Positions 49,774-60,446 of a DNA stretch of 60,460 nucleotides are shown in pieces. The translations under genes and the position numbers were made by a program. Every line of letters starts with the position of its first letter. Within the stretch, counting starts at the first letter, position 1. Source of the stretch: JAAYGT01 sp050252075 (lineage in GTDB: Bacteria > Pseudomonadota > Gammaproteobacteria > Burkholderiales > Burkholderiaceae_B); contig JBFWLP010000005.1 in NCBI GenBank assembly GCA_050252075.1, positions 1 to 60,460 on the forward strand, read 5' to 3'. The notes beneath the pieces are model-generated. The model had not been told where the DNA came from, searched no databases, and saw only the letters and a program-made list of their open reading frames with translations.

Positions 49774-50625
49774 GTGACGCGTACTGAACCGAATCTTTCC
49801 CGTCGTAGCTGGGTAAACCGTTTACGATCCGGCGCCCTGGCGCTACTGGCGACCGGCATTCTGGCCGGATGCACCACAACGCAGTCCGAACAAGACCCCA
49901 CGGCGGGGTGGAGCGCCGAGCGTTTGTACAGCGACGCGAAAGCGGAAATGAATGCCGGCCGTTGGGCCGATGCGCGCAAGCGTCTGGAATCACTGGAAGC
50001 GCGCTACCCCTTCGGCGGATACGCCCAGCAGGCACTGATCGACCAGGCGTATGTCAACTGGAAGGACAACGAACCAGAGCAGGCGCTCGCGGCCATCGAC
50101 CGATTCCAGCAGCAGTATCCCAATCACCCCGGCACCGACTACATGCTGTACCTGAAGGGGCTGATCACGTTCACTCCGCCCAGCGCCATGTTTACCGACG
50201 TCACCCAGCAAGACCCCAGCGAACGGGATCCCAAAGGGTTGCGCGAATCGTACGAGGCATTCAAAGAGCTGATCACTCGCTATCCCGACAGCAATTATGC
50301 CAAAGATGCGCGCCAGCGCATGACCTGGCTGGTCAATACCATTGCCCAGAACGAAGTGCACGTTGCCACGTATTATTACAAGCGGGGTGCCTATGTTGCC
50401 GCAGCAAATCGCGCGCAAACCGTGCTCACCGACTTTGAAGGCGTTCCGGCCTCTGAAACGGCGCTGTACATCATGTACCTGTCGTACGACAAACTGGGGC
50501 TAACCCAGCTGCGCGACGATGCCAAGCGCGTTCTTGAACAAAACTACCCGAACACCACCCTGTTTGAAACCGGCCTGGATGGCGGATCGGGCTCAAGCTG
50601 GTGGAATCCGGCCAGCTGGCTGTAA
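49774..50625 (+). CDS. bamD: Outer membrane assembly lipoprotein BamD
   Basis: A 283-residue lipoprotein of the BAM complex that inserts beta-barrel proteins into the outer membrane. Signal peptide II ends L-A-G-C (C33), giving the lipidated cysteine. TPR-like repeats follow (L-Y-x-x-A-K-A-E-M-N-A-G-R-W; R-Y-P-F-G-G-Y-A-Q-Q-A; Y-P-N-H-P). Start is GTG at 49774 with AAGGA upstream. A TATAAT at 49736-49741 in the divergent gap with rluD could be its -10 box. It is an essential gene in relatives. Confidence 0.96.
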   Translation: MTRTEPNLSRRSWVNRLRSGALALLATGILAGCTTTQSEQDPTAGWSAERLYSDAKAEMNAGRWADARKRLESLEARYPFGGYAQQALIDQAYVNWKDNEPEQALAAIDRFQQQYPNHPGTDYMLYLKGLITFTPPSAMFTDVTQQDPSERDPKGLRESYEAFKELITRYPDSNYAKDARQRMTWLVNTIAQNEVHVATYYYKRGAYVAAANRAQTVLTDFEGVPASETALYIMYLSYDKLGLTQLRDDAKRVLEQNYPNTTLFETGLDGGSGSSWWNPASWL

Positions 50626-50626
50626 G

Positions 50627-52645
50627 TCAGGGCGTGGTCGCCGGCCCGTCTTCAGGGCCGGCATGCGCCGTTTTCAGGAACGCCAGCGCGACATCGCTGT
50701 CACGGGTTCGGGCAAACGGCGGCAGGCCGCGCCAGAGCAGACGGCCGTAGGGTTTGTCGACCATACGGGTGTCGCCCACCACCAGCAGACCCCTGTCCTT
50801 TTCCGAGCGGATCAATCGCCCCGCCCCCTGCTTCAACGCGATGGCCGCGTCGGGCAACTGGTATTCCATAAACGGATTCCCGCCTCGCTGCCGGCACGCC
50901 GACAAACGCGCCTCGAGCACCGGATCATCGGGCGGAGCGAACGGCAATTTGTCGATCGCCACCAGCGTCAGTGCGTTTCCGGGTACGTCAATGCCTTCCC
51001 AGAAGCTGGCGCTCCCCACCAGAATGGCTCGGCCATCATCACGGAAGCGCTCAAGAAGCACGCGCCGCGACTGCTGCCCCTGGCGCAACAACAGCCTGTC
51101 TTCGCCGGCGTCGTCAAGGCGGTCTTCCAGCAAATCGGCCAAGGCATCGACCGCGCGCAGCGTGGTGCATAGCACCAGCACCCCGCCACCGGCCGCCGAC
51201 ACCAGCGGGAAAAGAATATCGACAAAACGGGAATTGAATTGCGCAGAGCCGGGCAGCGGCAGTTGCTGCGGCACATACAGCAACCCCTGCCGGCTATAGT
51301 CGAAGGGCGACTCCCATCGGCCGGTACGGGCCTCGTACAGCCCAAGCTGGCGCGTAAAGTGTCCGAAATCACCGTTCACCGACAAAGTGGCCGAGGTGAA
51401 CACCCAGGCCTGCCCCGCCTGCCGGCATTGGGAAAAAAGTCGGGCGACCGACAAGGGTGCGCTGTGCAGCCGCAGATGGTTATTGCTGTGCTCCACCCAT
51501 CGCACCGCGTCAGCGCCGTCGTCGGTTGAGCCGGACAGGGCATTGTTGCCCTGGCGATCGGGCTGCGTCCAGCGAAAGAGCCGGGCGCGCAGCTCCAGCC
51601 CGGACTTGTGGGCGGCGCCCAGGTCGGGATGCTTTTCCGCCACCACCCCCAGCACCGATACGGCGGCATCCAGAGCCGTGAGCAATCCGTCGAGTGCCGC
51701 GTCAAACGCCTGGGCGTCGGGCAGGGACAGAAAGGTGGCCTTGCGACCCGGCAACTGCTCGATCGCGGCGCTGGCCAGCCGCAAATCGCGTGCGCCGTAC
51801 TCAACCGCCTTGCCGATCGCCGGCCAGTTGGTTGCCTCACGAGCATACGCCAGGCCCGCAAGCTCGGTGGCTCGGGCAAAGTCGAGCAGCTGATGCGACG
51901 ACACACTGGAGCCCAGAAACCGCGTGGCAATATCGGGCAACTGGTGGGCCTCGTCGAAGATCACCATATCGACGGCCGGCAGCAAATCGGTGATGCCTTC
52001 ATCACGCAATGCCACATCGGCCATGAACAGGGCGTGATTGACCACAATGACGTCGGCCTCTTGTGCCTGCCGGCGCGCCTTCAGCAAAAAGCAGTCGCGC
52101 ACATTGGGGCATTCCTGCCCCAGGCAGTTCTCGCGGGTGGACGTCACCCGGTTCCAGATATCGGCCTCTTCGGGAACGGTCGACAGATCGCTGCGATCAC
52201 CGGTTTTGGACTCTTTGGCGAAAACCCCGATATGACGCAGCTGGGTGACTTCGGTTCGCGACTTCAACGCGCGTTCGTCCAGCTGCACCCGCTGCAAATG
52301 GTAATGGCACACGTAATTGCCCCGCCCTTTGAGCAGGGCGACCGTGACCGGCATGGCCAGGGCATTGCGCAAGCGGGGAATGTCCCGGCGAAAGAGCTGG
52401 TCTTGCAACGTGCGAGTACCGGTGGACACCAGCACTTTCGTACCGCTGAAAAATGCCGGCACAAGATACGCCCAGGTCTTGCCGGTACCGGTTCCCGCTT
52501 CGGCCACCAGCACCGCCCGGTCATTCAGGGCGGCTTCCACGGCCTGGGCGAGCTCCAGCTGGGCCGACCGCGGAAAATAATCGGGCAGCGCACGGGCCAG
52601 GGGGCCGTCGGCGCCGAAGATATCGGAAAGATCCTGAGAAAACAT
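50627..52645 (-). CDS. DinG/YoaA-family ATP-dependent DNA helicase
   Basis: A 672-residue XPD-like superfamily 2 helicase. Walker A is A-E-A-G-T-G-T-G-K-T (about 48-57) and the DEAH box is V-I-F-D-E-A-H-Q. Four cysteines around C-H-Y-H and C-L-G-Q-E-C-P-N-V-R-D-C fit the iron-sulfur cluster of this family. It resembles YoaA more than DinG in length. The ATG at 52645 is used; a TTG at 52663 is in the same frame. No ribosome-binding site is evident for either. The stop lies one base after bamD's, convergent. Confidence 0.92.
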   Translation of the reverse strand: MFSQDLSDIFGADGPLARALPDYFPRSAQLELAQAVEAALNDRAVLVAEAGTGTGKTWAYLVPAFFSGTKVLVSTGTRTLQDQLFRRDIPRLRNALAMPVTVALLKGRGNYVCHYHLQRVQLDERALKSRTEVTQLRHIGVFAKESKTGDRSDLSTVPEEADIWNRVTSTRENCLGQECPNVRDCFLLKARRQAQEADVIVVNHALFMADVALRDEGITDLLPAVDMVIFDEAHQLPDIATRFLGSSVSSHQLLDFARATELAGLAYAREATNWPAIGKAVEYGARDLRLASAAIEQLPGRKATFLSLPDAQAFDAALDGLLTALDAAVSVLGVVAEKHPDLGAAHKSGLELRARLFRWTQPDRQGNNALSGSTDDGADAVRWVEHSNNHLRLHSAPLSVARLFSQCRQAGQAWVFTSATLSVNGDFGHFTRQLGLYEARTGRWESPFDYSRQGLLYVPQQLPLPGSAQFNSRFVDILFPLVSAAGGGVLVLCTTLRAVDALADLLEDRLDDAGEDRLLLRQGQQSRRVLLERFRDDGRAILVGSASFWEGIDVPGNALTLVAIDKLPFAPPDDPVLEARLSACRQRGGNPFMEYQLPDAAIALKQGAGRLIRSEKDRGLLVVGDTRMVDKPYGRLLWRGLPPFARTRDSDVALAFLKTAHAGPEDGPATTP

Positions 52646-52766
52646 GAGGGGGAACGGGAGCAAGCAGGGTCGGCAAGGTGGTCATCATAACCGCTCGATT
52701 TTCCCTGCGGACACGCGGTGTGGCAAAATGCGCCGCTTGACCCACGATTTTATCGCACCGCACCCT

Positions 52767-55157
52767 ATGACCGATACTGTTGTTCGCCCTTCGACTGTCT
52801 CTTCCCCGCCCGTACCGGATGCCGGCCGTATTCTTGTCCAGCTCGCCAATGAGCTGGGGGTACGCACACCGCAGGTTGCCGCAACGGTGGAGCTGCTGGA
52901 CGGCGGCGCCACCGTACCGTTTATTGCCCGCTACCGCAAGGAAGCCACCGGCGGGCTTGATGACACCGTGTTGCGCCAACTGGAAGTCCGCCTGCTGTAC
53001 GTGCGCGAGCTTGAAGAGCGCCGTGCCGCGATACTGGGCTCGATTGCCGAGCAGGGCAAGCTGACGGCGCCACTGCAGGCTGAGATCGACGCGGCCCAGA
53101 CCAAACAGCGCCTGGAGGATCTGTATGCCCCCTACAAGCCCAAGCGGCGCACCCGTGCCCAGATCGCCCGTGAGGCGGGGCTTGAGCCCCTGGCCGACGC
53201 GCTGCTGGCCGACAAGGCGGCAGACCCGTCTGTGCTGGCCCAGGCCTACCTGAACCCGCAGGCGTCCATTAACGATACCAAGGCGGCGCTGGACGGCGCC
53301 CGCGATATTCTGGCCGAACGGTTTGCGGAAAACGCCGATCTGCTGGCCGATTTCCGCGAATTTCTCTGGGCCCAGGGCCTGCTTTACGCCCGCGTGGTGG
53401 AAGGCAAAGAGGATGAAGGCAACAATTTCCGCGACTGGTTCAACTTCAGCGAAACGTTGCGTACCCTACCCTCGCACCGCATTCTGGCCCTGCTGCGCGG
53501 CCGCCAGCAGGGCGTGCTCGACCTTCGCCTGGGCCTGGATCCCGAGCGCGAATCGGAAACGCCGCATCCGTGCATTCTTCGCCTTGCCGGTTTTCTGAAG
53601 CTGGACATCGGTTTCGACCCGGACGCCTCACCGCGCGCCCGCTGGCTGGCCGATGTCTGTCGCTGGACGTGGCGCGTCAAATTGCTGACGGCATTCGAAA
53701 CAGAGCTCATTGCCCGCCTTCGTGAGTCAGCCGAGAACGAGGCTATTCGTGTCTTTGCCGCCAACCTGAAAGACCTTCTGCTGGCCGCGCCGGCCGGTCC
53801 CAAGGCCGTACTCGGCCTGGATCCGGGGATACGCACCGGCGTAAAGGTCGCCGCCATCGACGCCACCGGAAAGGTGGTTGACACCACCACGGTCTATCCG
53901 TTCGAGCCGCGACGCGACCGGGACGGCAGCATGGCAACACTGGCGGCGCTGGTCAAACGGCATAATATTGCCCTGATCGCCATTGGCAACGGAACAGCAT
54001 CGCGGGAAACCGAGAAACTGGTGATCGACATGCAGGCGGCCTATGCGCTTGCCGGCGTGACGCGCGTCATGGTGTCCGAAGCCGGAGCGTCGGTCTACTC
54101 GGCCAGCGAACTGGCGGCCCGGGAATTTCCCGATCTGGATGTCAGCCTTCGAGGCGCGGTATCAATTGCGCGGCGCCTGCAAGACCCCCTGGCCGAACTG
54201 GTCAAGATCGAGCCCAAAGCCATTGGCGTGGGCCAGTATCAGCACGATGTCAACCAGCGCGAGCTGGCCCGCTCTCTGGACACCGTCATCGAAGATTGCG
54301 TCAACGCCGTCGGTGTCGACGTAAACACTGCGTCTGCGCCCTTGCTGGCGCGGGTGTCGGGGCTGTCGGCCTCGCTGGCCAAGAATGTTGTGGAATGGCG
54401 CAACCAGAACGGCGCCTTTCCCAACCGCAAGGCGCTCATGAAAGTTCCCCGCTTCGGCGAGAAAGCCTTCGAGCAGGCCGCGGGCTTTCTGCGCATTCCC
54501 AATGGCGATAATCCCCTGGATGCCTCGGCGGTTCACCCGGAAGCATATCCCGTGGTCGAGCGCATACTGGGAAAACTGCAAACAGACGTTCGACAGATCA
54601 TCGGCCGCAGCGGCGCGCTGAAAGGGGTTTCTCCGGCTGACTTCACCGATGAACGTTTCGGGTTGCCCACGGTCAGGGACATTTTCCAGGAACTGGAAAA
54701 ACCCGGACGCGATCCCCGGCCCGAGTTCAAGACCGCGCAATTCAAAGAGGGTGTGAACACCATCAACGACCTGCATCCGGGCATGATTCTGGAAGGGGTG
54801 GTCACCAACGTGGCCAATTTCGGAGCGTTCGTCGATATTGGCGTGCACCAGGATGGTCTGGTGCATATTTCGGCCCTGTCGGGCAGCTTCGTGAAAGACC
54901 CCCGCGATGTCGTGCGTGTGGGCCAGACCGTCAAGGTCAAGGTGCAGGAAGTGGATGCGGCCAGAAAACGGATCGGTTTGACCATGCGTCTTGACGATGA
55001 GTCGACCCCCGCCCGGCGAGGAGCGGGCGAGACACGCCCCCAGCGCGGCGACCGCACGGGCCAGGGGCGACCGGCAGGGCGCAAGCCCGATGGCGGCCGC
55101 CCTGAACCGTTGGGCGGCGGCGCCATGGCCGCCGCCTTCGCCAAATTGAAACGCTAG
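52767..55157 (+). CDS. tex: RNA-binding transcription accessory protein Tex
   Basis: A 796-residue nucleic-acid-binding protein resembling eukaryotic Spt6. It has the N-terminal Tex domain (V-P-F-I-A-R-Y-R-K-E-A-T-G-G), a YqgF-like RNase fold (L-G-L-D-P-G-I-R-T-G-V, about 352-362), helix-hairpin-helix motifs (about 510-600) and a C-terminal S1 domain (G-M-I-L-E-G-V-V-T-N-V-A-N-F-G-A-F-V-D-I-G, about 670-690) followed by a basic G/R-rich tail. The ATG at 52767 is chosen over 52644, because M-T-D-T begins the family-like region. Confidence 0.95.
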   Translation: MTDTVVRPSTVSSPPVPDAGRILVQLANELGVRTPQVAATVELLDGGATVPFIARYRKEATGGLDDTVLRQLEVRLLYVRELEERRAAILGSIAEQGKLTAPLQAEIDAAQTKQRLEDLYAPYKPKRRTRAQIAREAGLEPLADALLADKAADPSVLAQAYLNPQASINDTKAALDGARDILAERFAENADLLADFREFLWAQGLLYARVVEGKEDEGNNFRDWFNFSETLRTLPSHRILALLRGRQQGVLDLRLGLDPERESETPHPCILRLAGFLKLDIGFDPDASPRARWLADVCRWTWRVKLLTAFETELIARLRESAENEAIRVFAANLKDLLLAAPAGPKAVLGLDPGIRTGVKVAAIDATGKVVDTTTVYPFEPRRDRDGSMATLAALVKRHNIALIAIGNGTASRETEKLVIDMQAAYALAGVTRVMVSEAGASVYSASELAAREFPDLDVSLRGAVSIARRLQDPLAELVKIEPKAIGVGQYQHDVNQRELARSLDTVIEDCVNAVGVDVNTASAPLLARVSGLSASLAKNVVEWRNQNGAFPNRKALMKVPRFGEKAFEQAAGFLRIPNGDNPLDASAVHPEAYPVVERILGKLQTDVRQIIGRSGALKGVSPADFTDERFGLPTVRDIFQELEKPGRDPRPEFKTAQFKEGVNTINDLHPGMILEGVVTNVANFGAFVDIGVHQDGLVHISALSGSFVKDPRDVVRVGQTVKVKVQEVDAARKRIGLTMRLDDESTPARRGAGETRPQRGDRTGQGRPAGRKPDGGRPEPLGGGAMAAAFAKLKR

Positions 55158-56488
55158 GTTTCAGCCAGTAGCCTCAAGGCCTCACGGGCGGCGGCCGGCT
55201 CCACACACAGTGTTGCCAGCCCCTGCCCGTCGACGCAAAGCTCGGTGACCGGATGGCCGGACGGAAAAAGCGTATCGAGGTCGGCATCCCGCAATTGCTT
55301 CATGGCCAGCCCGGCCTGCTTCGGGTCGGAGAACGGTACGGAAACCAGCAGCTCGGTGCCGTCGCCCGCCAGCAAACGAAAGCGGAAGGTTCCGTCGTTA
55401 TCCCTGAAACTCACGAACCGGGGCGGCTTGCCGGCCCCTTTTTTTGCACTCGCCTGTCCGGCGGCCGGGCCGGCCTTTACCGCCCGCAGCCCCACGGCAT
55501 CGCGCAGGCGCTCCATGAGCGGCTGTGACAAGCGCCGTGCCTTGGCTGCACCCGCCTGCAGAATGTCCTCGATACGCCCGGGATGCGCCATCAGATCGGC
55601 ATAGGTGTCCCGCATGGGGACGATATCCTGCTCGATACGCGCAAACAACTGAAGTTTCGCATCGCCCCAGCCCAAACCTTCTTCGAGCGCACTGCGGAAA
55701 TCCTGCGCCTCGGAAGAGGTTGAAAACGCACGATACAGCGTGTACAGATGCGACCCTTCCGCTTCCTTGGGCTCACCCGGTTGGCGGGAATCGGTAACAA
55801 TGCGCATGATGGCATTTTTCAGTGCCTTGCTGCCGCCCTCAAACAGGGGAATGGTGTTGTCGTAGCTTTTGGACATCTTGCGCCCGTCCAGCCCCGGCAA
55901 GGTGGCCACGTCGTCGTCGATCTGTACTTCCGGAAGCACAAAGAAATCGCTGCCGCCGCCGTACAAATGGTTGAAGCGCTGGGCAATATCGCGCGCCATT
56001 TCCAGATGCTGGATCTGGTCGCGCCCCACGGGAACCTTGTTGGCATTGAACATAAGAATGTCGGCGGCCATGAGCACCGGGTAGGAAAAAAGGCCCATGG
56101 TCACGCCGTCATCGGGCTCGATGTCTTTGGCCGTATTCTGGTCAACGGCCGCCTTGTAGGCATGCGCCCGGTTCATCAGGCCTTTGCCGGTCACGCACAT
56201 GAGCAGCCAGCACAACTCGGGGATTTCCGGAATATCGGACTGACGATAAAACGTGACGCGCTCGGGATCCAGACCGGCAGCCAGCCAGGTGGCCGCGATT
56301 TCCAGCCGCGAGCGGGCGACGCGCTCCGGATCATCGCATTTGATCAACGCGTGGTAATCGGCCATGAAATAAAAGGCATCGACATCGGCTCGCCGGCTGG
56401 CGTCGATAGAGGGCCGGATGGCACCGGCGTAATTACCCAGATGCGGGGTGCCCGACGTTGTGATGCCGGTAAGAACTCGAGTGGTCAT
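55154..56488 (-). CDS. trpS: Tryptophanyl-tRNA synthetase with an extra C-terminal domain
   Basis: A 444-residue class I synthetase charging tRNA-Trp. The HIGH-type motif is T-P-H-L-G-N-Y (14-20) and the KMSKS loop is R-K-M-S-K-S-Y-D-N (about 204-212). The catalytic body ends near 345, the usual length, followed by about 95 more residues containing D-N-D-G-T-F-R-F-R-L-L-A-G-D-G-T-E-L-L, which resembles a YegP/DUF1508 unit. The stop shares the CTAG tetranucleotide with the tex stop. It is first after zapE on the same strand. Confidence 0.95.
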   Translation of the reverse strand: MTTRVLTGITTSGTPHLGNYAGAIRPSIDASRRADVDAFYFMADYHALIKCDDPERVARSRLEIAATWLAAGLDPERVTFYRQSDIPEIPELCWLLMCVTGKGLMNRAHAYKAAVDQNTAKDIEPDDGVTMGLFSYPVLMAADILMFNANKVPVGRDQIQHLEMARDIAQRFNHLYGGGSDFFVLPEVQIDDDVATLPGLDGRKMSKSYDNTIPLFEGGSKALKNAIMRIVTDSRQPGEPKEAEGSHLYTLYRAFSTSSEAQDFRSALEEGLGWGDAKLQLFARIEQDIVPMRDTYADLMAHPGRIEDILQAGAAKARRLSQPLMERLRDAVGLRAVKAGPAAGQASAKKGAGKPPRFVSFRDNDGTFRFRLLAGDGTELLVSVPFSDPKQAGLAMKQLRDADLDTLFPSGHPVTELCVDGQGLATLCVEPAAAREALRLLAET

Positions 56489-56530
56489 GGTTGTGCTGTT
56501 GATAACAGAAGGCGAATTGAAAATTTCAGG

Positions 56531-57622
56531 CTACAGTGTAACGGCCTGACGGCGCTCCGATTCCAGATATTCGCGCGACTGCATCTCCAGAATGCGCGAG
56601 ACGGTGCGGTGGAACTCGTTGGCCATGGGGCCGTCAGTATAGAGTTCTTCGGGTTCGCATTCGGCCGACATGATCAGCTTCACCTTGTGGTCATACAGCA
56701 CATCGATCAACCAGGTGAAGCGGCGCGCCTCGGACGCCTGGCGCGCACTCATGCGCGGCACATCGGACAAAATGATCGTCTGGAAGCGGCTGGCCAGGTC
56801 AAGATAGTCATTTTGCGAACGCGGCCCGCCACACAGGGTGGCAAAGTCGAACCACACTATGCTGCCCCCCAGTGCCACGGCCTTCAGCTCGCGGTTCTCG
56901 ACAGTAAGCACGGGTTTCATGGGCGCCGTATCGAGCAGGCGCTCAAAATTTTCCCTCAGCTCGGCACGCGTATCGGGCGTAACCGGCGTTAAATACATGC
57001 GCACCTGCTCCAGCGTGCGACGGCGGTAATCGACCCCCACATCCACATTGAGTATGTCCATACGCTCCTGGATCAGCTTGATGGCCGGCAGAATGCGGTC
57101 GCGATGCAGGCCGTCGGGATACAGCGTGGACGGCTCGTAATTGGAGGTCATGACGAACGATGTGCCGTACTCGAACAGCTTGAGCAGCAAGCGGTACAAA
57201 ATCATGGCGTCGGCAACATCGGACACATGAAACTCATCGAAACAGATCAGGCGATACCGCTTGGCGATGCGCCGGGCCACTTCGTCGAGTGGATCCTGCT
57301 GCCCCTTCACCGCCTCCAGCTCGCGGTGAACGCTGCGCATGAACTCGTGAAAATGGATGCGGGTCTTGCGTTTCACCGGCACGGTACTGAAGAAGGCATC
57401 CATCAGGAAGCTTTTACCCCGGCCGACCCCGCCCCAAAGATAGACTCCACGCGGGACATCGGGGCGCTTGAAAAGCTTCTTCAATGCCGATGACCGGTCA
57501 TTCCTGAACGCCACCCAGTCGTCGTAATACTGCTGAAGCCGTTCAATGGCGCCGCGCTGGGCGTCATCTGCCGTGTAGCCGCGCTCGCTCAACGCTTGCT
57601 CATAATACTCGCGTACATTCAT
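56531..57622 (-). CDS. zapE: Cell division ATPase ZapE (AFG1 family)
   Basis: A 363-residue AAA-type ATPase that acts on the Z-ring under stress in E. coli. Walker A is G-G-V-G-R-G-K-S-F (about 45-53); Walker B is L-I-C-F-D-E-F-H (about 129-136). The second region S-N-Y-x-P and G-R is conserved. It follows lpdA, separated by a terminator, an order seen in other Burkholderiales. Confidence 0.95.
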   Translation of the reverse strand: MNVREYYEQALSERGYTADDAQRGAIERLQQYYDDWVAFRNDRSSALKKLFKRPDVPRGVYLWGGVGRGKSFLMDAFFSTVPVKRKTRIHFHEFMRSVHRELEAVKGQQDPLDEVARRIAKRYRLICFDEFHVSDVADAMILYRLLLKLFEYGTSFVMTSNYEPSTLYPDGLHRDRILPAIKLIQERMDILNVDVGVDYRRRTLEQVRMYLTPVTPDTRAELRENFERLLDTAPMKPVLTVENRELKAVALGGSIVWFDFATLCGGPRSQNDYLDLASRFQTIILSDVPRMSARQASEARRFTWLIDVLYDHKVKLIMSAECEPEELYTDGPMANEFHRTVSRILEMQSREYLESERRQAVTL

Positions 57623-57643
57623 CAGGAAACTCGTGTGCTCATG

Positions 57644-57672
57644 AAAAAGGGGCCGTCTGACGACCGCCCCTT
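57644..57672 (-). terminator. Intrinsic terminator after lpdA
   Basis: An 11-bp stem with one mismatch (57647-57657 with 57662-57672, loop of four) ends on the minus strand in TTTTT. It lies 29 bases after the lpdA stop and 21 bases before the zapE start, so it separates the 2-oxoglutarate dehydrogenase genes from zapE. Confidence 0.85.
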
Positions 57673-57701
57673 GGAAGGACAGAAGGCGCCGTACCGCCTG
57701 A

Positions 57702-59129
<1,428 letters not shown>

Positions 59130-59186
59130 AATTTTTCTCGATGAAAGATTCGGTACGGGCCAGTTCGGGTAAAACGAACCCACTAG

Positions 59187-59286
59187 TTAGCCAGAACGGT
59201 AAAAACTGGCTAAAACGACATAACTGACAGGACAACGAAGGAAAAACCCCCGGGCTGCGCCGGCCACACGGCTGCGCTCCGGGGGT
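59187..59286 (-). terminator. Terminator and second hairpin between odhB and lpdA
   Basis: On the minus strand, ACCCCCGG (59286-59279) pairs with 59253-59246 around an inner G-C-rich arm, followed by TTTTT; this lies 30 bases after the odhB stop. A second inverted repeat, TTAGCCAG (59187-59194) and CTGGCTAA (59206-59213), follows it, 58 bases before lpdA. Together they suggest partial termination or processing inside the odhA-odhB-lpdA operon. Confidence 0.65.
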
Positions 59287-59315
59287 GTTGACCACACCCT
59301 GTACGGGGCGCTGCC

Positions 59316-60446
59316 TTAAACGTCGAGCAACAAACGCTGCGGATCCTCGAGGGCGTCCTTCATGGCAACCAGCGCCAGCACGGCTTCACGGCCATCGATA
59401 ATGCGGTGGTCGTAAGACAAGGCCAGGTAGTTCATGGGGCGAATGACGATTTGCCCGTTCTCGACGACCGCACGGTCTTTGGTGGCATGAATACCCAGAA
59501 TGGCGGACTGGGGCGGGTTGATGATCGGGGTGGACAGCATGGAACCGAAAACACCACCGTTGGAGATGGAGAACGTACCGCCGGTGAGCTCTTCCAGACC
59601 CAGCTTGCCGTCACGCGCACGGTTGCCGAAGTCGGCAATCTGCTTCTCGATTTCGGCGATCGACAGCTGATCGGCATTGCGCAGAATGGGAACCACCAGA
59701 CCGCGCGGGCTGCCCACTGCGATACCGATGTCGAAATAGCCGTGATAGATGATGTCTTTTCCATCGACCGACGCGTTCACAACGGGGTACTTCTTGAGTG
59801 CGGCAACGGCCGCCTTCACGAAGAAGGACATAAAGCCCAGCTTGACACCGTGTTCTTTTTCGAAGTCGTCTTTGAACTTCTTGCGCAGATCGATAACGCC
59901 CTGCATGTTCACTTCGTTGAACGTAGTAAGAATGGCGTTTTCCTGCTGCGACTGCAACAGGCGCTCGGCAACCCGGGCGCGCAGACGGCTCATGGGAACA
60001 CGCTGTTCCGGACGGCCGTCGAGCGACAGGGTGGGCGCGGCGACGGGCGCCGGCGCTGCCTTCTTGGCCGGCTCGTTCCCTGCACCCAGGGCATCACCTT
60101 TGGTGATGCGACCGCCGCGACCTGTACCTTCCACCGAAGCGGGGTCAACACCTTTGTCGGCGAGAATTTTCCCGGCCGCCGGCGACGCGACCGCCGACGA
60201 CGCTTTGGCCGACGCTGCCGCAGCGGCGGGTGCAGCCTGGGCCGCAGGCGCCTGTTCGGCAGGCGCCGCCGCCGCGCTGGCTTTACCTTCGGTGTCGATG
60301 CGTGCCAGTACGTCGCCCGACGTTACCGTGCTGCCATCACCCTTGACGATTTCCTTCAACACCCCCGACGACGGTGCGGGCACTTCCAGCACGACTTTAT
60401 CGGTTTCAACTTCAATTAATATTTCGTCCGCCTCGACAGCTTCGCC
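59316..60446 (-). CDS. odhB: Dihydrolipoyllysine succinyltransferase (E2 of 2-oxoglutarate dehydrogenase), 5' end missing
   Basis: The E2 core of the 2-oxoglutarate dehydrogenase complex, which moves the succinyl group to CoA. About 377 residues are visible. The frame continues past base 60392, up to the adapter junction at 60446. The visible N-terminus includes the lipoyl-attachment E-T-D-K-V (K is lipoylated). A long Ala-rich linker holds a peripheral-subunit-binding domain (A-G-K-I-L-A-D-K-G-V-D), then the acyltransferase with H-x-x-x-D catalytic S-Y-D-H-R-I-I-D-G. Only about 25-30 residues are missing at the N-terminus. odhA should be just upstream. Confidence 0.95.
   Translation of the reverse strand, partial: GEAVEADEILIEVETDKVVLEVPAPSSGVLKEIVKGDGSTVTSGDVLARIDTEGKASAAAAPAEQAPAAQAAPAAAAASAKASSAVASPAAGKILADKGVDPASVEGTGRGGRITKGDALGAGNEPAKKAAPAPVAAPTLSLDGRPEQRVPMSRLRARVAERLLQSQQENAILTTFNEVNMQGVIDLRKKFKDDFEKEHGVKLGFMSFFVKAAVAALKKYPVVNASVDGKDIIYHGYFDIGIAVGSPRGLVVPILRNADQLSIAEIEKQIADFGNRARDGKLGLEELTGGTFSISNGGVFGSMLSTPIINPPQSAILGIHATKDRAVVENGQIVIRPMNYLALSYDHRIIDGREAVLALVAMKDALEDPQRLLLDV

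Noticed and set aside
50640..50662. GC-rich hairpin near the bamD and dinG stops as a terminator
   Set aside because: The 8-bp stem is real but lies inside the helicase coding sequence and has no T run on either strand, so it is not supported as a terminator.
55748..56992. Plus-strand open frame of 414 codons opposite trpS and zapE
   Set aside because: Antisense shadow spanning two conserved genes with no motif of its own.
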